A stretch of 64,000 bases of DNA from Epiperipatus broadwayi (lineage: Eukaryota > Onychophora > Udeonychophora > Euonychophora > Peripatidae), in assembly GCA_028023455.1 (NCBI GenBank), contig JAQFVV010000020.1, positions 12,624,385-12,688,384 of the forward strand, written 5' to 3'. Shown piece by piece: positions 1 to 12,379 of the stretch (position 1 is its first letter; each line of letters starts with the position of its first letter). Position numbers and translations under genes: made by a program. The notes below the pieces were generated by a model. The model saw only the letters and a list, made by a program, of their open reading frames with translations. It had not been told where the DNA came from and made no database searches.

Positions 1-217
1 TTTATTTTTATATCTAGTACATTAAAAAGAAAAATATATATGTTTTCATAAACCACAATTTTTGGTATTATATAGCATTAAATAAAAGTGTGGGCATTCA
101 TAAATTAATTGATTTAATCATCACATCTCATATTAGCAATAATTTGTTTATTTCGTATATATTAATCTATTTATTCATGCAAATTATTAAAGAGGAAGGC
201 AATCTCCGATAACGCGC

Positions 218-413
218 TAATATAGTGGACTATTTCCATCAGCTATAAGTAAATGTTGAATGTATAGAAAATTTTAAACTTTATTTAAACTTGTTAGTAA
301 TATATCATACGAAGAGATAACAAGTTGTTTGTATTTGAAAATTTTAAATAAAGTTTAAAATTTTCTATACATTCAACATTTACTGATAGATGATGGAAAT
401 AATCCAACATATT
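218..413. repeat. Foldback (MITE-like) element, about 196 bp
   Basis: Two arms of about 70 bp are near-perfect reverse complements. The left arm begins TAATATAGTGGACTATTTCC and the right arm ends GGAAATAATCCAACATATTA. The short spacer contains a further CTTGTTA/TAACAAG stem. The outer sequence (TTTCCATCA then TGAATGT) resembles the ends of the larger foldback at 36902-37427, so the two may be members of one family. No coding capacity is present. Confidence 0.8.
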
Positions 414-4113
<3,700 letters not shown>

Positions 4114-4419
4114 AAATATTTGAAGTGTGAAGTTATCCATTTATAATTACTTAATTAAAAAGCACTTTACCTAAAACAAGTCAACTGTCTCAGGCCAAGA
4201 ATTAAAGTAAAGCTGTTAGACTGATTTACATATAAAAATGTAAGCTGCAGTGTTTTTTCTATATATTAGATCTAGAGTGGCATTCAAAAGATGATACACC
4301 TTTTGAATGCAATTAGCCTGGCAGATTTACTTTAACTCTTGGCCTGAACAGTTGCTGTTCTAGGTAAAGTGCTTTTAATTAAGTAATTATAAATGAATAA
4401 CTCCACACATTAAATATTT
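4114..4419. repeat. Foldback (MITE-like) element with nested hairpin
   Basis: Inverted arms of about 90 bp: the left arm reads AAATATTTGAAGTGTGAAGT and the right arm ends in its near reverse complement, with AAGCACTTTACCT and AGGCCAAGA also matched on both sides. The centre holds a perfect 11-bp hairpin (4280-4290 with 4300-4310). This is typical of a non-autonomous DNA transposon or foldback repeat. I could not identify a target duplication or parent transposase. Confidence 0.8.
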
Positions 4420-5137
4420 TTGTATATATATAAGTCTTAAAAAACAAGAAATAATTTTTAAAATAATACATTTTTTTAATATTATACAATAATAATAGAA
4501 AAAATTATCAAATATTTTTACAACTTTACTATTTAAAAAAAAATCTCAATAAAACGATGTTATAATTGTTGATCTTAAATTGCATATAAAATAACTTAGT
4601 CATAAACTTTATTTAATTTTTAAATATTATTCTTAATATTTAAATAAAAATAAATTAAATTACTAACATTTTTAGTAATTTTTTTTTCATTTTAGATCCA
4701 TTAATGATATCCATTGAAGTTTTGTCTTTTCGGTTAAATTCTTTTTGATATAGTGTAAACAGAGCATTTTTGGGAATAAATTAGGTTTCACCTATTGGCT
4801 AAAACTATAATTAAAATGTAATCAATTTTTTACAAATAAATTCATGAGTTTAACTTACTATAACAATAAAAGAAGTGTCTTGGGCAGCACAGTGTACAAA
4901 TAAGGGTGCTCGTAAAAAGCATCTCATAAGCTACAAAGACAGAGTTGTTCCATTAGCATACATATATATGTTGTACTTTTATATGTGTTTAATCTTTTTA
5001 AACATTTTTTTTAAATGGTCAATGACCAATTTCTTGAAGTAAAAAATTGTAGCCATTATTCCTGGCTCTCAAATTCCAGAATCCATTTCTGTACTACTAC
5101 ATTAAACTATACAGAGCAAATTGAATAGATTATTGGT
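4420..5137. other. AT-rich sequence with no recognised feature
   Basis: No gene or clear repeat is recognised between the foldback at 4114-4419 and the first hammerhead-bearing element. Confidence 0.45.
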
Positions 5138-5452
5138 GGGAACTCTTCATACAGTAGTGCCACCCTGTGCCAAACAGATTAATCAATGGATGCCAGAAGG
5201 CTTGTGCATAAAATCCCTATCTAGTGCCTACTTTTCTAATATCCCCAGACTAGGTTCTGGCACAGGGTGGCAGTACTGCATGGAGAGTTTTGCCTTTGTT
5301 TACAACAATTATGTGCTAGTATAGAGATGGTGATCATGTGATGTTTAGTGGTTTAACACCAATCCTGCCTAATAGGATAGTGATGGCTATGGTTGTTTAA
5401 GAGCCCAAAACACCAAAATGTATGGGTGCTGAATTGAGTTCAGACCCATATG

Positions 5453-5462
5453 ACTATATAAG
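5453..5462 (+). promoter_or_regulatory. TATA-like motif inside hammerhead element copy A
   Basis: CTATATAAGC lies about 155 bases upstream of the hammerhead core in the unit-specific part of the 445-bp repeat. A promoter here would yield RNA that contains the ribozyme. The evidence is the motif and its position only; TATA-like strings are common in AT-rich DNA. Confidence 0.3.
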
Positions 5463-5592
5463 CTATTGAGCTTAGATTGAAAATATTATTGTGTTTTCAA
5501 TTTCATTCTCATAGTTTTGTAGTAAAGTAGAGTTAAAAGGTGGCTGCTGGAGGGTTGTATTAGATCCTAAGATCTAGGTGCAGTGCTCTCAG

Positions 5593-5651
5593 ATCCAAGG
5601 CTCCTCACTGATGATGGCCACAAGCCAAAAACTAGTCTGGGGATATTGGAT
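5593..5651 (+). ncRNA. Hammerhead ribozyme motif, type I, core mutated
   Basis: The order is distal stem I (ATCCAA), proximal stem I (TCCTCA), CTGATGA (5608-5614), stem II GGC-CACAA-GCC, then AAAAC in place of GAAAC, ACTAGT stem III, and a GTC cleavage triplet ending at 5636, followed by TGGGGA and TTGGAT closing stem I. The conserved G12 is A here, which should abolish or strongly reduce cleavage. The other two stems are intact. Confidence 0.7.
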
Positions 5652-5803
5652 GAGTAGGGATTTTATGCACAAGCCTTCTGGCATCCATTGATTACTCTGT
5701 TTGGCACAGGGTGGCATTACTGTATGGAGAGTTTTGCCTTTGTTTACAACAATTATGTGCTAGTATAGAGATGGTGATCATGTGATGTTTAGTGAGAACT
5801 CTT

Positions 5804-7966
5804 AAAAAGTTTTCTGGACAATGTTTCATAGATCTTAAATTCTAAAGTTTGTCACTCTACACTTGCACCAAATTACACAGAGAAAAATAATCAATAGTTT
5901 ATTATTCAAGAGTTCATAAAAACATTGAATCCTGAAAATGGCAAAAATAGATTTGATTCATATATCATGAGCTTCAAATCTGCCATTTTACCAGTGCACT
6001 ACACCATATGTGGAAAGTGTTCTTTTTAGTATTAAAGACACCATTTTATAATTGTTTTAATCGATTTACTTTATTTAAAAATTTGTTGAATAACTTCTTA
6101 TATTTATATTAACTTAATATTTTATGTTGTAAAGTAGAACTTAGTCTGATACTGCATTTTAATGTTTTTTAAATCTATTTATAATATTATGTTTCTACTA
6201 TCAACAAGCTATTATTCATTTAGGACTTACTGTAATTGTGGAGATTTTCTAACACTTGGATGCACTGAAACTAATGACTGCAAAAGAAAGATAAAAGAAG
6301 TATATTTTATTATCAATGACAATAATGTAATTAATAGACACAACACATGCTTCACTATCTCTAGAAAATGATCAAGCTGATTAATTTACACACACATTTG
6401 CATATATTACTAATAATAGCACAACAACTTTTACTATTTTGGCTATGATTATGAGGGATAACACCTCAAAATTGCTTAGCCTGGATTAACTCATTTTGAT
6501 TGTTTGCTATGAACAGCTTCATCAACCAGCATTTTAAAGTGTTTGTATATATTATTCTTACCATTTTAAATTGTTTACATCAAAACAATATTTATATGTC
6601 TAACAAAATTATTTTTCTACGTGAAAAAAATAATCATCAGAAAAAATGGTGACCTTTATTAAAATGATTGTTCAATCTAAACTTAAATTCTATCCATAAA
6701 TATTAAACAATATGAAACATTCAATTCATGACATATATATATATTGTAAATATTTTTGCTTTCTTTACTAGCAATATATATATATATTCATAAACTCTAA
6801 TTTTAGTTAATTGAAGTTTCTAGGACAATTGTTGGAAATTATATTTTCCTATTGATTAAATTCTTAGAAACACATATTATATATTAAATAATATTAAATT
6901 CATAGAAACCAATCAATACTTAGACAATACCAATTACATTAACAATCAACAATCTCAATCTGTTGTCAAGGCAACCTCCTTTAAACAATAATATTAAAAC
7001 TACTCTTGACTTCAGTGATATTTGTTTTTTTTTTTGGGGGGGGGGACATTTAACCAAATCAAAAAAATAAAAATATTTATATAGTTTTAAATTATTGCTG
7101 TCCTTTTTTTAAAAACTTTTTTTAATTTCTTAACACAACTAATTAGATAAAAAATAGAGACTTCACATAATTATAGTTCATTTTTTAAACTTTCTTATCT
7201 TTGCTTTTCAATATTTTTTGTTCTCTTTTCCTTATTTCCTACAAGTTTTTTCCAAAAATTCTATTTATTTTGCACATGATTTATATTTTTTTAAATTTGT
7301 ACATAAATATATTTTTATGAATTTATTAATTAATAATACAATTTGTGTTAAGTCTTGAAATTATTTCAAACTTTGGCACAACAAATCTTAATTGTTGCTT
7401 CAGAGTTGTATCATCTTTTTTTAAAACTATACACAATCAATGAAGACATAAAAATCCTATATTGGTTGTCTACTAAATAAGTATAAAAAATCATATTTCA
7501 ATTGGTCAACTAAAATTTGTGCTCAACCTATCATTTGAGTGTTAAACATTACATGACATTTTGAGTAGCCAACCTTATTATTATTTATTTTATAATGAAT
7601 TATATTCTTTTCATATTTACTATAGTTTTCTATTGCTTCTTGAAATTTTCAATGACCATCAAGAGTTTCAAAAAATTACTAATCTAAAAAATGTATTTGA
7701 TTTACGTGATATTTTAAAAAAAAAAATGCTCTGCAAATAGACTATTGGTAAATATGTTTGATAAACAATAAATTGCATTTTTTTTAAAAAAAAAAAAGAA
7801 GAAGAGAAGAGCAGAAAAGCTATTGTAAATATTTAAAAAATTATATTTGTTATCAATCAACTTCATTCATAATCTGAATTATAGTGAGATTAATGTGTAC
7901 ATATAGTTTATACATGTTATAAATACATGAATTTATCTAGCATTAAAATGAAAAATTTTTAATTAC
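5804..7966. other. AT-rich sequence with homopolymers, no gene
   Basis: Contains two TA-repeat tracts (about 6739-6751 and 6773-6788) and an abrupt T11-G10 run at 7025-7045. The short open frame at 6162-6371 has no recognisable domain. Confidence 0.5.
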
Positions 7967-8070
7967 TTTTTTTTCTCATATGTCATAGCATCAGCCGGGA
8001 GGCGAACCCGCAACAACCGTCTGCAACCAGCAGGCAGCTGTGCTGACCTCTTGGCTAACAATGCTTGACA
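7967..8070 (-). mobile_element. tRNA-derived mini-SINE, copy 1
   Basis: Read on the minus strand: TGTCAAGC, then a tRNA-like body with a box A-like TAGCCAAGAGG and a box B-like GGGTTCGCCTCCC, then GATGCTATGACATATGAG and a T/A-rich tail (T8 on the plus strand at 7967-7974). Body length is about that of a tRNA. It shares 5' (TGTCAAGC) and 3' (TGACATATGA) flanks with copies at 18246, 20534 and 25804, so it is a repeat, not a tRNA gene. No target duplication is clear. Confidence 0.75.
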
Positions 8071-9180
8071 AATCACTCATTTTTTAAAGCTGTTTATTTA
8101 AACATTATCTCATTGAACAAACCACTAGATTGTCATTTTTTTCGTTAACATGTTATTACAAATAGTATCTTATATTTCTACCAATCATTCGTTGCCATGG
8201 TGCTGTTTTCAAATTATATATATGCATGGGCATACATATTTGGAAGCTTCTTTTTATCTTTATTCATTTAACATTTGAGCTCAAAAATGACATTGAGTGT
8301 CATTATTGTATTAGATTATCATTGTTTATATTACTTGTATGCAACACCAGCTATTTTTTAAATTGTATAAAGATATTAATATTATATTCTGTATAATAAT
8401 ATTATTTCTCTGGTATGATTAAATATCAAAAGATTTATAATTAATATTTTAGTGCACTCGGAAAATATGTAAACAGTTCTGGAGAGCTACTTTATTTTTC
8501 TGTTATATGTTACATTAAAAAAATTGACAACTAAGAGCAGCAATAAATATACATTTTAGAAAATCTCCACCAACAATGGACTTGATGTGATGCCAACCCT
8601 CCATACATATGTAATTACATGTAAATTATCCAATAAATTCACATTTTAACATCAGATTCCTGAGTCTATCTGTATTAATATAAAACAAATGATTGATATA
8701 TTTGCATAAGATGATGATACTATTTTTTCAAAATAAGTATACATTGCAAAGTTATTCTGCCCAATGAGTAAAGAATGTTTTACATATGGTGATTGAAACT
8801 GACATATCTCTAGATTTATATATATATATATATGCACAGACAATGCAAAAATGCTTGCTAATTTGGAGAGATATGATTTGAAAATGATCAGAGGGTCAAT
8901 TGAAATATTAAAGAGACCTACTGGTTTAAATAGAGCTGATGAAGCACAATGTATTCCAGCCACATGGAAACCTTTCATTTTATCTATGTCTTCTAATATT
9001 GACTTTAAATTAATGAGTGGCAAAACTAAGGGAAATATACATTTCAATAAACCTCATATTCTGAAGACTAACCTATTTTAAGCTGATTCTTATGCTTCAT
9101 CTCACACTTAGTCACGTTACAGTTTGAGATCGAACAAATTTTCTTTGCCAGATAGTTCAAATTTTCTTTCAAGGGTTTAC
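8071..9180. other. AT-rich sequence with no recognised feature
   Basis: Overlapping short frames on both strands at 8652-9081 were inspected and show no domain. No repeat boundary is recognised. Confidence 0.45.
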
Positions 9181-9310
9181 CTTGACAATGGCAGATGCTA
9201 GTTCATCGAATTATTAGTATATAATAGAAAATAATACACGGTTTTACCCAAAAAATAATTTATCTACATTATACAACCGTGAAAACATTAAATATAATAT
9301 ATATGTAATT
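9181..9310 (+). repeat. Dispersed repeat shared with 28432-28560
   Basis: About 130 bp with clear similarity to the right arm of the foldback at 28341-28523: GGCAGATGCTA, then AATAATACA(T/C)GGTTT, then AATTTATCTACAT and TACAAC(T/C)GTGAAAA occur in the same order in both places. Here only one arm is present. It is probably a solo end of the same mobile element. Confidence 0.7.
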
Positions 9311-10190
9311 TTGTAATTAAATATTAATAAATACAGTAAAATAACTACATGTAAAATATAATATTGCTTTATAATATACAATTATTTTAAATCAATTTAA
9401 AATAAATATCAGTAAATCGCAGTCTGTTTTTAAATAATAACGTCTAATCAGTTTACATTTCATTTAGCAAAATTTTAAAAATGTCTTTCCTCTGATATCA
9501 TCATTTCAATAATTTAAAACATCTCCTCTCTGGTTACCTTCTTAATTATTTTCAATGAATAAACTTAAATTCCTTTATCTTTTTCTCTTTCTTTTTTTTT
9601 ACCCCTTACTACATATTAATTTTTATATATCCCTAATTCTTTTAAAAAACATAGCATAATTATATAAAACATATAGAATAACTTTTATAATTATTTCTTT
9701 CTATTATAAAAATCTTAAAAATTGTGTATTTCAAAAATTAAATTAATAATACCCACGTACATATATATATATATATTTGCATATAATATTCAAAATTTAT
9801 CTCTTCAATTTCCAATAATTTAGTAATAATCACTACTTTCAATTGTACCTCCCTACAATTGTTTAATGTTAGTAGATAAGACAGAAATCTTTATCAAATT
9901 TATTTTATGAATAATCTTTTTTCAAATCAATATTAAAATTTTAAATAATTAAATAGTTAGATTATGTTTTAAACTTAATTTTTTTTAAAAAAAAAACCTG
10001 AATGTTGTGATATTTAATAAAAATTTTATTCTTTATGGAATGTTAATTGATTTCCAATCTATAGATAATCTTGTTTGACAAAAACATATATCAGTAGAAA
10101 TTTGATTGTTTCATCAAAGATAGCCACTTATAAAGATTATCAAATTTATATGGCTGGTTTAAGATGAATAAATATTATTCAATATTAATC
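9311..10190. other. AT-rich sequence with no recognised feature
   Basis: No gene seen. A short TA tract lies at about 9762-9776. Confidence 0.5.
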
Positions 10191-10203
10191 ATATTCATAA
10201 GAT

Positions 10204-10596
10204 CCTAAACATCACATGATCACCATTTCTTATGTTTGTTCATAACTGTTATTAAAACAGGCAAAACTCTCCATATAGTAGTGCCACTCAGTGCAAGCCA
10301 TGATAATCAATGGATGCTAGAAGGTTTGTGCATAAAATCCCTATCTACTGCCTACTCATGCAATATGTCCAAACTAGTTTCTAGCTTGTGGCTTTTGTCA
10401 GTGATGATCCTAAGATCTAGGCACAGTGCTTTCAGATCCAGGCTCCTCACTGATGAAAGCCACAAGCTCGAAACTAGTCTGGGAATATTGGATGAGTAGG
10501 CACTAGATAGAAATTTTATGCATAAGCCTTCTGGCATTTATTGATTATTCTGGGTTGCACTGAGTGACACTACTGTATGGAGCTTTGCCTGTTTTA
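10204..10596. mobile_element. Hammerhead foldback family 1, copy B, with target duplication
   Basis: The left end CCTAAACATCACATGATCAC runs into an arm containing GGCAAAACTCTCCATA, and the inverted right arm ends GCCTGTTTTAAT. Flanks are ATATTCATAAGAT (10191-10203) and ATATTCGTAAGAT (10597-10609), a 13-bp duplication with one mismatch. The left arm holds a minus-strand hammerhead relic (CTGACAA core, about 10366-10400) and the right arm a plus-strand hammerhead with intact core. Only the left end carries the extra 55 bp beyond the AACAG junction, so the element has a direction despite being a foldback. Confidence 0.85.
10436..10493 (+). ncRNA. Hammerhead ribozyme, type I, core intact (copy B)
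   Basis: CTGATGA (10450-10456), stem II AGC-CACAA-GCT, GAAA (10470-10473), stem III ACT/AGT with no loop, and GTC ending at 10479, the predicted cleavage site. Stem I is ATCCA plus CTCCTCA on the 5' side against TGGG and TTGGAT on the 3' side, with an internal loop. Position 10.1/11.1 is an A/C mismatch instead of the usual G-C pair. Such a minimal palindromic stem III is known from PLE and retrozyme hammerheads, which cleave better as dimers. Activity is inferred. Confidence 0.75.
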
Positions 10597-10609
10597 ATAT
10601 TCGTAAGAT

Positions 10610-10924
10610 TTTTAATTAATTATTTGCATATTAAAATGCTGATTTAAAATAAACGTTATTAATAAAATTTGCTTAATTATAAACTATGCCTTATCTATTA
10701 ACATTAATCCTTACAACAAAGTATTTATTTAAATTACTTTTATATTACATTCAAACTTTAATATCATATTGTTTAAAAGCAAATTGAATTGCTTTGTTTG
10801 ATGGTTTTCAGGCTATTGATGATAACACTGACAGAAATAAACATCTATCAGAGATTAATTGACTCTTACACTAAAAACAGATAACTCATAAAAAGTCTAT
10901 AGATGACACATTATTCAATATTAT

Positions 10925-10957
<33 letters not shown>

Positions 10958-11085
10958 CAGAAACCATACACAACATTCAAAGTAAGTTATAATATTCTGA
11001 ATTAAAATAACAGTTTAGCAGTATGAAAAAAAATCTCCCAGTTACAGAAGTAAAAAAAAACTTAACTCTTTTATTAACTATTGTC
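10610..11085. other. AT-rich spacer with a CA/TA microsatellite
   Basis: The only feature is a compound (CA)n(TA)n tract at about 10924-10957. No gene seen. Confidence 0.6.
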
Positions 11086-11181
11086 TAGTGCCTACTCATC
11101 CAATATCCCCAAACTAGTTTCTGGCTTGTAGCCTTTGTCAGTGAGGACCTTGGATCTGAGAGCACTGCACCTAGATGTTAG

Positions 11182-11371
11182 ATCCTAAGATCTGGGTGCA
11201 GTGCTCTCAGATCTGAGGCTCCTCACTGATGAAGGCCACAAGCCAGAAACTAGTTTGGGGATATTGGATGAGTAGACATCCTAAGATCTAGGTACAGTGC
11301 TCTCAGATCCAAGGCTCCTCACTGACAAAAGTTACAAGCCAGAAACTAGTTTGGGGATATTGGATGAGTAG
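11182..11371 (+). repeat. Tandem duplication of a hammerhead unit (2 x about 94 bp)
   Basis: Direct copies at 11182-11275 and 11278-11371, each from ATCCTAAGATCT to GGATGAGTAG, with a period of 96 bp. Both contain the ribozyme core region. Tandem ribozyme repeats are what reverse transcription of a multimeric or circular RNA would leave, but ordinary unequal recombination could also explain two copies. Confidence 0.85.
11211..11269 (+). ncRNA. Hammerhead ribozyme, type I, core intact (copy C)
   Basis: CTGATGA at 11226-11232, stem II GGC-CACAA-GCC, GAAA at 11246-11249, palindromic ACTAGT stem III, U16.1 at 11254 and U17 at 11255 (GUU triplet in place of GUC). Stem I pairs CCTCA with TGGGG, and ATCTGA (11211-11216) with TTGGAT (11264-11269). 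In copy A the distal strand is ATCCAA; both versions still pair with TTGGAT if G-U pairs are allowed. Position 10.1/11.1 is A/A. It is the best preserved family 1 core. Confidence 0.78.
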
Positions 11372-11520
11372 GCACTAGATAGAGATTTTATACACAAACC
11401 TCTGGCATGCATTGATTACTCCATCTTGCTTTGAGTGGCACCACTGAATGGAGAGAGTTTTGCCTATTTTAGCAACAGTTATGAGCAGGCATGGGAAATA
11501 GTGATTTTGTGATATTTTAA

Positions 11521-12275
11521 ATAGTATTAGAAATATTACATTTCAAATAATACTGGTTTGTTTGTTTTTTTTAAATAATAATAATACAGTCTTTTTGAAA
11601 GTAATATAAATTAGCATTTTGCTTTCTGTAATATTTAATTGAATACAAGTATAATTTATATATTTGGAATTTTAGATGTGAATTATAAGGGATTTAAACA
11701 GACTTTCAAGCTCTCTTCAGCTATCCACTCTATCTCATACTATCAATACATGTGATAAAGATAAATGATCTCTAATATTCATATTTCATGCTAAAGAGTT
11801 GGAGGATGGAGTAGATTAAACCTGTCCATTAAAGTTTGAAGATTTGCTATCTTAACATAAACCAAGCATTAATTATATAAATGTGTGGGAGATGGTGTGG
11901 AACAATTGATGAGTGTTGGTGCAGCATCTAATATGTATATTGAAGATCATTTTCTTTATCATATGTGTGTGGACATGTGTATCAATTGTATGAGATGGAT
12001 AGCTAAATGGAACTTGAAAATCTGTGTTAAATCCTTTATAATTTACATTTTGTCCTCTATAAATTGTTTATATAAAAAATTTGTGGAATGGACCAGTTAT
12101 GTAATTTGGGACTGCATATATTTTTACTATAATACTATTGTATTTAATCACTGTTTAATTTTTTTTACAAAAGTTAATTTAATTAGTGTATAACAAAGTT
12201 ACATGTTATTAGGTGTAAATCAATGTAATTTTTGTTCAGTTATGAAGATCTGGGATCTTTTCTCTGCGGTACCAT
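11521..12275. other. AT-rich sequence with one dispersed repeat
   Basis: 11701-11810 resembles 32425-32560: CTATCTCATA, then AAAGATAAA, then TATTTCATGCTAAA in the same order. Otherwise nothing is recognised. The frame at 11885-12193 is an unsupported AT-rich open stretch. Confidence 0.5.
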
Positions 12276-12289
12276 AAATAGAAACTTAT

Positions 12290-12365
12290 TAAACAATTCA
12301 AAATACAGCAAAACTCTCCATATAGTAGTGCCATCTTGTGCTAACAAGAGCAATCAATGGATACC
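12290..12365 (+). mobile_element. Hammerhead family 1, short fragment D with target duplication
   Basis: Only one arm tip is present (GCAAAACTCTCCATATAG through AATCAATGGAT), without ribozyme. It is bracketed by perfect 14-bp copies of AAATAGAAACTTAT at 12276-12289 and 12366-12379. The exact duplication shows that this 76-bp piece arrived as an insertion of already short sequence and was not eroded in place. Confidence 0.8.
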
Positions 12366-12379
12366 AAATAGAAACTTAT

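Larger units (their letters stand above)
5138..5803. mobile_element. Hammerhead foldback family 1, copy A (direct-repeat form)
   Basis: The left part (about 5148-5260) is family 1 arm sequence in one orientation. The right arm occurs twice in the other orientation, at 5257-5350 and 5703-5794, which gives direct repeats about 445 bp apart. The 350 bp between them contains a TATA-like motif and the ribozyme region, absent from the other copies except for its last part. The layout resembles the terminal-repeat organisation of PLEs and retrozymes. GAACTCTT at 5140-5147 recurs at 5796-5803 and may be a short target duplication. Relative to copies at 10204 and 33308 this copy lies in reverse orientation. 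Confidence 0.75.
11086..11520. mobile_element. Hammerhead foldback family 1, copy C, with tandem ribozyme units
   Basis: The left arm (from about 11086) meets the right arm near 11180. The right arm is then partly repeated in direct orientation, and the element ends at about 11515 in the family's terminal region (GAGAGTTTTGCC, then AACAGTTATGAGCA). It therefore holds three hammerhead motifs: one minus (about 11106-11147, with G8 changed in CTGACAA), one plus with intact core (11211-11269) and one plus with CTGACAA (from 11322). The left end is truncated and no target duplication is visible. Confidence 0.8.

Noticed and set aside
5121-5324. Small protein encoded in a hammerhead element
   Set aside because: The same reading pattern appears wherever the repeat arm occurs and is interrupted differently each time; it comes from non-coding repeat sequence.
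7025-7045. T11-G10 run as a regulatory or quadruplex site
   Set aside because: A single G run cannot form a standard intramolecular quadruplex and may include sequencing or assembly error.
11885-12193. 102-residue candidate gene
   Set aside because: No domain, AT-driven composition, no partner exons or repeat support.
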